A stretch of DNA of 64,000 nucleotides from JBCCGG01 sp039029395 (GTDB taxonomy: Bacteria > Pseudomonadota > Alphaproteobacteria > Kiloniellales > JAKSDN01). The stretch is taken from NCBI GenBank assembly GCA_039029395.1, contig JBCCGG010000019.1:33435-97434 (forward strand), given 5' to 3'. This document shows positions 48,904 to 56,484 of the stretch, one piece after another; position 1 is the first letter of the stretch, and every line of letters begins with the position of its first letter. The notes beneath the pieces are model-generated. The model worked only from the letters and a program-made list of their open reading frames with translations, did no database searches and had not been told where the DNA came from. The translations under genes were made by a program, and so were the position numbers.

Positions 48904-50075
48904 GCCGGCGCCTCCTGATCTCGGCCCTGCCTGGCGAGACGCGCAGCGCCTGGCTGGAGGACGGCGTGCTGGTCGATCTCCTGGTCAGCCGGGCGGACCG
49001 CCCCTCGCTGCTCGGCAATCTCTATCTGGGTCGCGTTGCTAAGGTCGACCGGGGCCTCGACGGCGCCTTCGTGGAGGTCGGTCTGGCGCGCCAGGGCTTT
49101 CTGCCCCTGACCGAAGGCCCGGGCAAGCGCCTGCTCGAAGGCGACAGCGTGGCGGTTCGGGTCTTGCGCGAACCCAGCGGCGACAAAGGGGTGCGCTTGA
49201 CGGCGCGGCTCAGGTCGCCGCCGGCCGACCTGGCCGAAAGGGTCGCCAAGCTCAAGCCGCCGGCCCTCTTGAGTCAGGGCGACGACCCCCTGGAGCGCCT
49301 GCTCGCCCAGGGCGCTAAGCCAGAGGAGATCGTGATCGACGACCCGGCGACCTTCGCCGCCTTCAAGGCGCGGCTGGGCCCGGGCGAACATGGTCTGCGC
49401 CTGGACAACGATCCGCTGCCGCTGTTCGAGCGCGAGGAGATCGAGCACCAGATCGATGCCTTGCTGGCGACACGCGTGGAGCTGCCGGAAGGCGGTTTTC
49501 TCTTGATCGAGCCGGTCACGACCCTGACGGCGGTGGACGTCAACAGCGGCGCGCGGCGGCGGCGGGAGACGGCCGAGGAAATGGCTCTGGCCAGCAACCT
49601 GGCGGCGGCTTCGGCGCTGCCCCGGCAGTTGCGCCTGCGGGCGCTCTCCGGCCTGATCGTGATCGACTTCCTGGCGCTCGGCGAGCGCGCGCACCGCGCC
49701 AAGGTGGTCGCCCGTCTGCGCGCCGGCCTGAAGGGCGACCCGGAACCCGGCCGGGTTCAACCCATGGCGCCCTCGGGCCTGGTCGAGCTGACCCGCCGGC
49801 GCGCCCGCCCGGCCCTGCACGAGCTCTATTGCCAGGCGCGCGGCCCGATCAAGAGCCCGGTCACCCTGGCCTACGAGGCCCTGCGCTTGGCCCGCCGGGA
49901 AGGGCAGGGCGCCGCGCGCCTGACGCTCCTGGCGACGCCCGATGTGGTGCGGGCCCTGGAGGGTCCGCTCGCCGAGGCCCGTCGCCAGGTGGAAAGCCGG
50001 CTTGGCGGCCCCTTGACCCTAACCGCGGAGCCCGGTGCGCCGGGCAGCCCGCCCGAGGTGCGCCCGCAGAGATGA
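48900..50075 (+). CDS. Ribonuclease E/G-family protein, short form
   Basis: A 391-aa endoribonuclease-family protein starting at GTG in a GTGA overlap. The S1-like part has SLLGNLYLGRVAKVDRGLDG and FVEVGLARQGFLPL. The catalytic DNase I-like region has TLTAVDVNSGARRRRETAEE (D213) and GLIVIDFLAL (D256), the two metal-binding Asp. It lacks the CPxCxG zinc link and the long C-tail of RNase E, and is shorter than RNase G (about 490 aa). This short form is usual next to maf in alphaproteobacteria. Its RNA targets are unknown. Confidence 0.9.
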   Translation: MSRRLLISALPGETRSAWLEDGVLVDLLVSRADRPSLLGNLYLGRVAKVDRGLDGAFVEVGLARQGFLPLTEGPGKRLLEGDSVAVRVLREPSGDKGVRLTARLRSPPADLAERVAKLKPPALLSQGDDPLERLLAQGAKPEEIVIDDPATFAAFKARLGPGEHGLRLDNDPLPLFEREEIEHQIDALLATRVELPEGGFLLIEPVTTLTAVDVNSGARRRRETAEEMALASNLAAASALPRQLRLRALSGLIVIDFLALGERAHRAKVVARLRAGLKGDPEPGRVQPMAPSGLVELTRRRARPALHELYCQARGPIKSPVTLAYEALRLARREGQGAARLTLLATPDVVRALEGPLAEARRQVESRLGGPLTLTAEPGAPGSPPEVRPQR

Positions 50076-50110
50076 TGCTCTCGCGGGTCGACCCGTGCTA
50101 TAGAACGCCC

Positions 50111-50308
50111 ATGACCAAGATGCGAAACTCCAAACCGGCCAAGCGCACCTGCCCGATATGCGGCAAGCCGGTGGTGACGGCCCACCGGCCGTTCTGCTCG
50201 CCGCGCTGTGCCGATGTGGATCTCGGCCACTGGCTGATGGGCAGCTACGCGGTGCCCTCCGAGGAGCGGCCCGACCCGGACACACCCGATGGCCGGGACC
50301 CGGATTGA
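50111..50308 (+). CDS. yacG: DNA gyrase inhibitor YacG
   Basis: A 65-aa zinc protein. Four Cys ligands are visible: C14 and C17 (CPICGKPV), C29 and C33 (FCSPRCADVDLGHWL). YacG binds gyrase and blocks its DNA binding in relatives. The ATG at 50111 is used; the upstream in-frame codons overlap the RNase gene and are not needed. It lies 35 bp after that gene and 3 bp before the protease, within the same transcription unit. Confidence 0.94.
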   Translation: MTKMRNSKPAKRTCPICGKPVVTAHRPFCSPRCADVDLGHWLMGSYAVPSEERPDPDTPDGRDPD

Positions 50309-50311
50309 GCC

Positions 50312-51256
50312 ATGAAGGCGGTCGTCCTTGCGCTCGCCTTGGCCGGCGTGCTTTTGACCCGGCCCCTGGCCGCCTTCGAGCCCAAGGTGCTCGACTCCGT
50401 GGTCAGCGTGCTGCCGCTTTGGCCGGGCTATGGCCGGGGCGCCCAGCCGGGCCAGCCGCCGGGCCTGGAGCCCGAGGGCACGGCGGTCGCGATTCGCTCG
50501 GGCGGTTATCTGATCACCGCGCTCCACGTGATCGACCAGTCCGAGGACATCCTGGTGCGCCTGCGGGACGGGCGCTTGCTGCCGGCCACGGAGGTGGGCC
50601 GCGATCCCTTGACCGATCTGGCCCTGCTTCAGGTCGAGGATGATCTGCCGAGCCTGGCCTATGGGCCGGAGCCGACGTTGGGCGATGAGGTCTGCGCCGT
50701 CGGCAACCAATTCGGCCTCGGCCTTTCGGTGACCTGCGGGGTGGTTTCCGCGACCAGGCGCAGCGGCATCGGCTTCAATGGAATAGAGGACTTCGTGCAG
50801 ACCGACGCGGTGGTCAATCCCGGCGCCTCGGGCGGTGCCCTGGTCGACCGGGAAGGCCGGCTGGTCGGCGTGCTCTCGGCGATCTTCACCAAGGAAAGCG
50901 ATGCCAACATCGGCGTCAACTTCGCCGCTTCCAGCGCGCTGGTGCAGCGGGTGGCCGACGCTCTGATCGCCGATGGCCGGGTGGCGCGCAGCCATCCGGG
51001 CTTCACCATGTCGGAGCTCAGCGAGGCCGAGCGGCGCGAGGTGATCGGCGTACGGGTGCGCAAGGTGCTGCCCGACAGCGCGGCCGCGGCGGCGGGCCTG
51101 CGCGAGGGCGACATTCTGCTCGAGATTGGCGGCCGCAAGATCGCCAGCGTGGCGGCCGGGCGCGCCGCCCTCGACCTGCTGCCGCGCGGCAAGAGCGTGT
51201 CCCTGGTGATCCGGGCGGACGGCAAGACCCAAGGCTTGGATTACGACGTGCCATGA
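50312..51256 (+). CDS. HtrA-like trypsin/PDZ serine protease, exported
   Basis: A 314-aa protein with signal peptide (MKAVVLALALAGVLLTRPLA). Catalytic triad: H72 (YLITALHVID), D102 (LTDLALLQ) and S173 (NPGASGGALVD). A PDZ domain follows (residues about 235-305: VIGVRVRKVLPDSAAAAAGL, REGDILLEIGG). Its job would be periplasmic protein quality control or signalling by cleavage. It is shorter than DegP (one PDZ) and resembles DegS-like or Tsp-like single-PDZ forms, but is soluble by its signal. It overlaps the next protease gene by ATGA. Confidence 0.92.
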   Translation: MKAVVLALALAGVLLTRPLAAFEPKVLDSVVSVLPLWPGYGRGAQPGQPPGLEPEGTAVAIRSGGYLITALHVIDQSEDILVRLRDGRLLPATEVGRDPLTDLALLQVEDDLPSLAYGPEPTLGDEVCAVGNQFGLGLSVTCGVVSATRRSGIGFNGIEDFVQTDAVVNPGASGGALVDREGRLVGVLSAIFTKESDANIGVNFAASSALVQRVADALIADGRVARSHPGFTMSELSEAERREVIGVRVRKVLPDSAAAAAGLREGDILLEIGGRKIASVAAGRAALDLLPRGKSVSLVIRADGKTQGLDYDVP

Positions 51257-52341
51257 GATGGGCCCTTTGTGTTGGCCTGGCGCTGGCGGCGCTCGATCCG
51301 GCGGCGGCATGGGCTGAGAGCTGCCGGGCGCCCGAGGCGGTCTGCGCCGCGCGCGCCGCGGTCTTCCCGGTGGAGAGCCACGACCCCTTGGCCAGCGCGA
51401 CCCGTATCGGGCCGGACCTCCTGGTCACCAACCGCCACGTGGTCGCCGACCGGGACGGCGCCACCCTTCTGCTGCCCGACGGCGGGCGCCTGGAGGCCGA
51501 GGTGGTGGCGAGCGCCTATCCGGGCGATCTGGCGCTGCTCCGGGCCGCCGGCCTGCCGTCAGGACCACAGCTGAGCCCGGCACCGGCGGCGCGGCTCGCC
51601 GATCCGGCGCTCAGGCTCTACGTGCTCGGCGTCGACACCCGGCGTCGCACGGTCCGGGCCCACGCGCCCGGCCAGGTTATTCTGGCGCCGGCCCAGGGGC
51701 ATGCCTTGGCGCGCCTGCACCACTCGGCCAGCGCCCGGCCGGGCACCAGCGGTGGCGCCCTGGTCGATCAGACCGGCGCCCTTTACGGCATCGTCACCTC
51801 GGGCGGGGAGGGGCGCAACGAGGCGGTCCCGGCGGCCGCCCTCGCGATCCTACTGGCCGGGCAGAGCGGGCCGAAGGCGGCCCAGCGCATGGCCGAGCTG
51901 GGCCGGGCCTACCGGGCCTGCGAGCGCGCGCTCGATCGCTCGGACCTTGCGGTCTTGGCCAAGACCTGCCGCGCGACCGGCAACCGGCAATTCCTGGAGC
52001 TAGCTGGCCAAGCGCTCGGGCGCGCCGGCGAGCTGGCGGACTCGGCGGCGCTCCTGGAGCGTGCGGTCGCGCTCGACCCCCATGCCCTGAACAGCCGCCT
52101 GAGCCTGGCGATCACCTATGTGCTGATGACCCGGCCCGACGACGCGGCGCCCCACCTGGCTTGGCTGATCGAGGTCTTGCCGGCCGATCTGCAGATTCTC
52201 AATCTGGCCCTTCAGACCGGCGTGCGCGCCGAGCAGCAGGATCTCGCGGTGGCCGCCCTGGCCGGCATAGAGCGCTATCACCCCCAGTCCGCGGACCCCG
52301 CCAGGCGCTTTTTCGAGACCGCTTTCGGCGCCCCGGAGTAA
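51253..52341 (+). CDS. Trypsin-like serine protease with TPR-like C-terminus
   Basis: A 362-aa exported protein with signal peptide (residues 1-20). Triad: H62 (LLVTNRHVVAD), D92 (YPGDLALLR) and S166 (RPGTSGGAL). Residues about 200-360 are helical: QRMAELGRAYRACERALDRS, FLELAGQALGRAGELADSAA and LLERAVALDPHALNSRLSLA, a tetratricopeptide series. A TPR tail is in place of PDZ. It is coupled to the PDZ protease by an ATGA overlap, so the two may act together on envelope proteins. Confidence 0.88.
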   Translation: MRWALCVGLALAALDPAAAWAESCRAPEAVCAARAAVFPVESHDPLASATRIGPDLLVTNRHVVADRDGATLLLPDGGRLEAEVVASAYPGDLALLRAAGLPSGPQLSPAPAARLADPALRLYVLGVDTRRRTVRAHAPGQVILAPAQGHALARLHHSASARPGTSGGALVDQTGALYGIVTSGGEGRNEAVPAAALAILLAGQSGPKAAQRMAELGRAYRACERALDRSDLAVLAKTCRATGNRQFLELAGQALGRAGELADSAALLERAVALDPHALNSRLSLAITYVLMTRPDDAAPHLAWLIEVLPADLQILNLALQTGVRAEQQDLAVAALAGIERYHPQSADPARRFFETAFGAPE

Positions 52342-52378
52342 GGCCGAATCAGGAGCGCGATTGGCACTATTTGGGGCC

Positions 52379-52407
52379 TGGACAGCTGGGCGCCCATCCC
52401 CTATAAG
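52379..52407 (+). promoter_or_regulatory. Promoter of tRNA-Phe
   Basis: TGGACA (52379-52384) and TATAAG (52402-52407), spacer 17 bp, end 26 bases before the tRNA. Both boxes match five of six consensus bases. Confidence 0.6.
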
Positions 52408-52433
52408 CGCGCGGTCGATTGGTGAGCCTTTCC

Positions 52434-52509
52434 GCCCAGGTAGCTCAGTTGGTAGAGCACGTGACTGAAAATCACGGTGTCGGTGGTTCGATTCCGCCCC
52501 TGGGCACCA
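52434..52509 (+). tRNA. tRNA-Phe (anticodon GAA)
   Basis: A 76-base tRNA with CCA encoded. The acceptor stem GCCCAGG (52434-52440) pairs with CCTGGGC (52499-52505). D arm TAGCTCAGTTGGTAGAGC, anticodon stem-loop GTGACTGAAAATCAC with GAA, T arm GGTTCGATTCC. Its 3' end is repeated at 55016-55037, marking it as an integration site. Confidence 0.97.
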
Positions 52510-52511
52510 TT
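52490..52511 (+). repeat. Left attachment-site-like repeat inside the tRNA-Phe 3' end
   Basis: A 22-base segment covering the last part of tRNA-Phe and two bases beyond. It matches 55016-55037 at 20 of 22 positions; the 14-base core CCCTGGGCACCATT (52498-52511) is identical. This is the signature of tRNA-targeted site-specific integration. Confidence 0.7.
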
Positions 52512-53116
52512 TCAAACTCGACTTCAATAATATCAATAACTTAGCTATAAGAATTGTCCCACTTTTGCGTACTCAGCGGAAAGTGGGAAACTTGATTCTC
52601 CGCGCAGAGTATCGGCAATCACCTGTATTTGCAGGGATTTCATTTTGCGGATTGCCAGATTTGGTGCCCCGACCCGGATTCAAATTTTTGCAGCTTTCTA
52701 TTTCTGTCTCAAGAAACTAGGCGTCTGCATCGGGTAGCATCTGTGACCTGAAAATAGATTATGTAGGCATTACATCATGAAATCTGCTTCGTTTTGCGGG
52801 TTTTTACTTGCCTCAGCCAATAAACCTGAAAATCGATTATACGATCTGCAAAACGATTACCACAGGAAAGTTTCCGGAAAAGAACGATTCTGTGCATCAC
52901 TCGGCTGTCCAGAATGCGACTTTAGAGCGTGTATTGTTATCATTAATTTCTCTATAGTGGTATTCTTTCGGCCTTACAAAGCGCTTTCTATTTGATCTGT
53001 TTATGATTGGTCCGGTTAACAAGCGGACGTTCCACGGGCCTGACACTGAGGCTCACTTTTGACCCGACACGGACATTCCAACGCTCAGTCAAATGCGCTA
53101 GGCGAAAACACGGCCA
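52510..53116. other. Gene-free left end of the island
   Basis: About 600 bases, AT-rich, with no supported gene. TCCCACTTT (52557-52565) and AAAGTGGGA (52580-52588) form a 9-bp inverted repeat. TGGTGCCCCGACCCGGATTC (52662-52681) looks like the reverse of a tRNA 3' end (CCA, acceptor strand, part of the T-loop), a possible scar of another tRNA-targeted element. The ORF at 52777-52995 has no ribosome site or family look. Confidence 0.45.
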
Positions 53117-53707
53117 CTATCTTTTCGTGTTGATCCTCGGAGGTTCTAGCATGTCTTCAAAAAACCAAGCCGTCAGTTCACTACGGCTTGAAACGCCTGC
53201 CTTTCGATAAACCGCTGAAGCCTGCTGTCGAACAGTTTTCTCACGGGTTTCACGCAACCCGGCAATTTCCCGAAACGTCAGCCCCTTGAGCATGCAGACC
53301 ACAATGTCTTGTTCGCTCGCCGAGAGTTTCCAAACATCAAATTGCTTCTGCATGACGGCACGGTATTGGTTTGCGATTTCCCGGGAGTGGGTATCGACTT
53401 TGACCAGTTTGCCACGCGCGTTCTCCAGATTTACGCGCAGCTCATCAATCTCCTTCGAACTCATTTTTCGCTCGTAAAGATAGTACAGCACGAATCCCGT
53501 GCTGACCGCGAGCCAGAGCATGTCGTCCCACATAGCGGAAAGTGGTTCGCCGGCCACGAACTCAAAAACAATTTCGATGGCACTTGTGGCGAAAACCGTA
53601 ACTACGAAAATAGTTAACACCCACTGCCTGATCGACAGTTGTCCAAGTTCTCCAACTATGTTGCTTCGTTCCAAACCTGACCTCCGTACCAACGACAATC
53701 CCGCCAA
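53117..53707 (-). CDS. Membrane-bound LuxR-type regulator
   Basis: A 196-aa protein. Two membrane helices (about 28-50 and 61-79: QWVLTIFVVTVFATSAIEIV, WLAVSTGFVLYYLYER) are followed by a coiled coil (ELRVNLENARGKLVKVD). A C-terminal LuxR/GerE helix-turn-helix spans residues 128-185: LSASEQDIVVCMLKGLTFRE, then ETREKTVRQQASAVYRKAGV. It is a one-component regulator tied to the inner membrane, with almost no periplasmic part (about 10 residues). It is divergent from the cytochrome genes and probably controls them. A palindrome lies in the shared gap. Confidence 0.85.
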   Translation of the reverse strand: MAGLSLVRRSGLERSNIVGELGQLSIRQWVLTIFVVTVFATSAIEIVFEFVAGEPLSAMWDDMLWLAVSTGFVLYYLYERKMSSKEIDELRVNLENARGKLVKVDTHSREIANQYRAVMQKQFDVWKLSASEQDIVVCMLKGLTFREIAGLRETREKTVRQQASAVYRKAGVSSRSELTAWFFEDMLEPPRINTKR

Positions 53708-53773
53708 TTAGACATATGTCCTATGGGATTGGCGCGCAATCAGGCGCTTGTCCGATAGCTTCCGCATTGAATT

Positions 53774-53785
53774 TTCGATATCGAA
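53774..53785. promoter_or_regulatory. Candidate operator, perfect palindrome
   Basis: TTCGATATCGAA is a perfect 12-bp palindrome in the 145-bp gap between the LuxR-type gene and the cytochrome genes. Position and symmetry suit a dimeric regulator site; this is inference. Confidence 0.4.
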
Positions 53786-53852
53786 CTGCTTCAGGCGCCA
53801 CATGAAAGCTCTCTCATTGCATTGTGCCGCATAACCTCGAGTGTCGAGTGAA

Positions 53853-54359
53853 ATGATTAAGAGAAAGCCAGCGACATCACTAACCATCGGTTTCTTTCTC
53901 ATTATGGCAATCAGTGGCTTGCTGATCTTCTTCGAGTTTGGAACAGGTGGGATCAGGGCCACACACGAATGGACTAGCATTGCTTTTGTCGCAGCAGCGC
54001 TATTACATATCCTCGTCCATAAAAGGTCTTTCACCCGATACTTCAAGGAACGCACAGTCGCCTTTGTTTTGTTGGCCTGTGCATCGGGCGGACTCCTTTA
54101 CGTGCAATCCCGGAACGACCTTTATGCCGCCGAGGAAACCTATCAACAGGTCATTCATAGCGACCTTTCGGTTCTGGTGCCCCTGTTGGGTGAAGACATC
54201 AGTTCACTTCAACAAAAGCTCCGCGACTTGGGCGTGACCGTGACTGATCCAAAACAATCGATCTTTGAGCTTGCAGAAGTTCATGACAAAGATGTGCACG
54301 ACATCATTGAGCCACTGCTCATGAGTACGCCAAATTCCCTTGAGGTGAGAGGCGACTGA
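53853..54359 (+). CDS. DUF4405-like membrane cytochrome b-type protein
   Basis: A 168-aa protein from ATG 53853 (GTG 53841 is possible). Three hydrophobic helices (about 8-29, 38-56, 69-86). His residues H38 (ATHEWTSIAFV), H52 and H56 (LLHILVHKRSF) sit at the ends of helix 2 as in DUF4405/cytochrome b561-like proteins, where they hold haem b. The C-terminal 80 residues are soluble (VLVPLLGEDISSLQQKLRDL). It ends one base before the cytochrome c start, so the two form an operon: quinol or b-haem electrons to a c-type carrier. The c-terminal soluble domain is unusual. Confidence 0.72.
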   Translation: MIKRKPATSLTIGFFLIMAISGLLIFFEFGTGGIRATHEWTSIAFVAAALLHILVHKRSFTRYFKERTVAFVLLACASGGLLYVQSRNDLYAAEETYQQVIHSDLSVLVPLLGEDISSLQQKLRDLGVTVTDPKQSIFELAEVHDKDVHDIIEPLLMSTPNSLEVRGD

Positions 54360-54360
54360 G

Positions 54361-54735
54361 ATGAAGAAACCTCTGATTGTAATCGTAACTTCGGCGCTTA
54401 TCGCTCTAACGACGTTTATTGGCGTCAAAGCATATGATCATTACGCCTTTGGGCCGGCGAACCTTGCGAACGGTAAAGAGCAATACACAATGCACTGCAT
54501 TGGCTGTCATGGCGTTAAAGGCCATGGGGACGGAAATATAGCGGCTGAGCTTGAGGTGCCTGCCGACAACATATCCGAAGAACTCGCAAACCCATTTGGG
54601 TTCAAGCAAGAACTCATCGAATCCATTTACATGGGAGACAACGGGCAACAAGGAAAAATGCCTGCATTTCAAGGTGTTCTATCAAAAAGTGATATCAATG
54701 ACGCACTTGAATACATCAGAAGTGTAAATGAATAA
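54361..54735 (+). CDS. Monohaem cytochrome c, membrane-anchored
   Basis: A 124-aa protein. An N-terminal helix (LIVIVTSALIALTTFIGVKA) acts as signal or anchor. Haem motif C46-I-G-C49-H50 (MHCIGCHGVKGHGDGNI) and axial ligand M100 (QGKMPAF) are present. This is a class I c-type cytochrome on the periplasmic side. It follows the DUF4405-like gene immediately and lies within the tRNA-Phe island. AT-rich codon use contrasts with the host. The donor and acceptor are unknown. Confidence 0.88.
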   Translation: MKKPLIVIVTSALIALTTFIGVKAYDHYAFGPANLANGKEQYTMHCIGCHGVKGHGDGNIAAELEVPADNISEELANPFGFKQELIESIYMGDNGQQGKMPAFQGVLSKSDINDALEYIRSVNE

Positions 54736-55295
54736 ATCCGCTTATGGCTATGAACAGCCTACTTTGCCAGACGCCCTTTGAGTCTGCTTTGCTTTTCACA
54801 GCCGACATCCGCAGCCATCAAAGCGAATGGTTTCCTTGAGGCGACTCCCGCCTTTCATGTCCAACGACCCGCACCTAGTTGTGCTCGGACTCGGGCGGTG
54901 GCCCTCCCGACAACACCGATTCTCGGTGGGACAGCCCGCCTGAAAACATCTTAACGCTACTGAAAGCTCAGAGTGTCCCACCGGGACTTAAGTATTTGAT
55001 TTTGCTAATTTGTGGGATGCCGTCCCTGGGCACCATTCTCCATGTGGGATCTCTGACGCAAGCGACGCCGTTGCGGTAGAGAGCGTTTGCCACCTGGAAT
55101 CGGCACCCAAACAACCTAGTGCGCATCTCCTCCCGGCCAAATGAAACTGGCCGTGTCCCCTGCTCTGTGTGATAGGTGAGGACCGGCGCCGCACGATCCG
55201 GCCAAGCCATCGTGCCTCGGACCGCCAAGCCATCCTTCGTTAACCAATAAATGCGAGCTTTTCCCGGGCAATTCATCTGCACCGGAGACACGGCG
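54736..55295. other. Right end of the island and zntB-like upstream region
   Basis: About 560 bases without a gene. Bases 54736-55015 belong to the island; TGTCCCAC appears at 54974-54981 and, inverted, at 54926-54933. The right repeat follows, and 55038-55295 is host DNA leading to the zntB-like gene. No terminator is obvious after the cytochrome gene. Confidence 0.45.
55016..55037 (+). repeat. Right attachment-site-like repeat
   Basis: Second copy of the tRNA-Phe 3' segment, 20 of 22 bases identical, with the exact core CCCTGGGCACCATT at 55024-55037. It marks the right boundary of the island. Confidence 0.7.
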
Positions 55296-56297
55296 ATGAG
55301 CGACGATAAGGGCCTGATTTGCGCCTACCTGATGGACGGTGCCGGCGGCGGCAGCCGGCTTGATTGGCAAGGGGTCGAGGCCTGGAACGAAGACCAGGGC
55401 GTGCTGTGGGTCCATCTGGACCGGACCGAGATCGAATCCCGGCGCTGGCTGCGCGAGGACAGCGGCCTGCAGCCCGAGATCATCGACTCCCTGCTCGCCA
55501 AGGGTTCCCGGCCCCGGGCCATGGCGGTCGGCGACAGCCTTTTGCTTTACCTGCGCGGGGTCAACCTCAACGTCGGCGAGGATCCGCTGCACATGGTTTC
55601 GGTTCGCATGTTCGCCTCGGCCTCGCGCATCATCACCGTGCGCCGCCAGCACCTCATGGCGGTCAAGGACGTCCAGGACGCAATAGAGCGGGGCGAGGGG
55701 CCGAGCGACCCGGCCCAGTTCCTGGTCCACATGGCGGCCGCCCTGACCGACCGCATGCACCCCATGCTGAGCGAGCTGCAGGACGAGCTCGAGCAGCTCG
55801 AGGACGAAATGGAGGACCTCAACTACGGCGCCTCCAAGCCGCGCCTGGCCCACATCCAGCGCCAGTCGATCGAGCTGCGCCGCTATCTGGCGCCCCAGCG
55901 CGACGCGCTGCGCTTCCTCTGCGAGACCGACATCGAATGGCTGCGCCGGGCCAACCACCTGCGGCTCTACGGCATCGTCGACCAAATCACCCGCTACGTG
56001 GAGAATCTGGACGCCGGCAAGGAACAGGCACTGGTGCTGCACGAGCAGATCTCCGACACCCTCTCTGAGAAGATGAACCGCAATATGTACCTCTTGTCGG
56101 TGCTGGCCGGCATCTTCCTGCCGCTCGACTTCGTGACCGGCCTCCTGGGCGTCAACATCGGCGGCATCCCGGGCACGGACAGCCACTGGGGCTTTCCCTT
56201 GCTCTTGATCTTGCTGTTCAGCTTCGGCGCGGTGCTGATCATGATGTTCCACCGCTTCGAATGGCTGCGACCTATTCAGCGTGCTTCGGGAAGGTGA
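55296..56297 (+). CDS. ZntB/CorA-family divalent metal transporter
   Basis: A 333-aa protein from ATG 55296 (GGAG nine bases upstream). A large cytoplasmic N-domain with a long helix (LSELQDELEQLEDEMEDLNY) precedes two C-terminal membrane helices. The pore signature is LGVNIGGIPG (GVN for the GMN of CorA), the ZntB form. ZntB moves zinc across the inner membrane with proton coupling; CorA moves magnesium or cobalt. It forms pentamers. It lies just right of the island and is host-like in composition. Confidence 0.92.
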   Translation: MSDDKGLICAYLMDGAGGGSRLDWQGVEAWNEDQGVLWVHLDRTEIESRRWLREDSGLQPEIIDSLLAKGSRPRAMAVGDSLLLYLRGVNLNVGEDPLHMVSVRMFASASRIITVRRQHLMAVKDVQDAIERGEGPSDPAQFLVHMAAALTDRMHPMLSELQDELEQLEDEMEDLNYGASKPRLAHIQRQSIELRRYLAPQRDALRFLCETDIEWLRRANHLRLYGIVDQITRYVENLDAGKEQALVLHEQISDTLSEKMNRNMYLLSVLAGIFLPLDFVTGLLGVNIGGIPGTDSHWGFPLLLILLFSFGAVLIMMFHRFEWLRPIQRASGR

Positions 56298-56469
56298 AAA
56301 CCACCAGTTGGATCACAGAGTTCGCAGAGGGGCCACAGAGAGCACCGAGAGTCTGTTTATATTCTTCAATGGGATTCCGGGCGTCGGAGCGCGATGTTAG
56401 CCTCAAGCTCCAACCACCTCGGTGTACTCTGTGGCCGCTCTGCGACCTCTGTGATGGCACTGGTTGGTT
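56298..56469. repeat. Long imperfect inverted repeat, MITE/REP-like
   Basis: A left arm at 56314-56346 (CACAGAG, TCGCAGAG, GGCCACAGAG in order) and a right arm at 56421-56453, inverted, agree at about 29 of 33 bases. Weaker similarity (AACCACCAGTTGGAT against AACCAACCAGTGCCAT) extends both arms outwards to about 56298 and 56469. No coding capacity lies between. It fills the gap between the converging zntB-like and UlaG-like genes and could act as a two-way terminator or be a small transposable repeat. Confidence 0.65.
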
Positions 56470-56484
56470 GTTGTTGTTCAGACC

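Larger units (their letters stand above)
52498..55037. mobile_element. Small AT-rich genomic island in tRNA-Phe
   Basis: About 2.5 kb between the two copies of the tRNA 3' end. It is much AT-richer than both flanks. It holds a LuxR-type regulator, a DUF4405-like membrane protein and a cytochrome c. There is no integrase or transposase gene inside, so it is either a remnant after deletion or an element mobilised in trans. TGTCCCAC motifs near both ends could be recombinase binding sites. Confidence 0.65.

Noticed and set aside
52777..52995. 72-aa ORF in the left part of the island
   Set aside because: No ribosome site, unusual composition and no family resemblance; it may be a decayed fragment.
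52498..55037. Island as an insertion sequence
   Set aside because: No transposase, no terminal inverted repeats at the borders; the direct repeat of a tRNA end points to site-specific integration instead.
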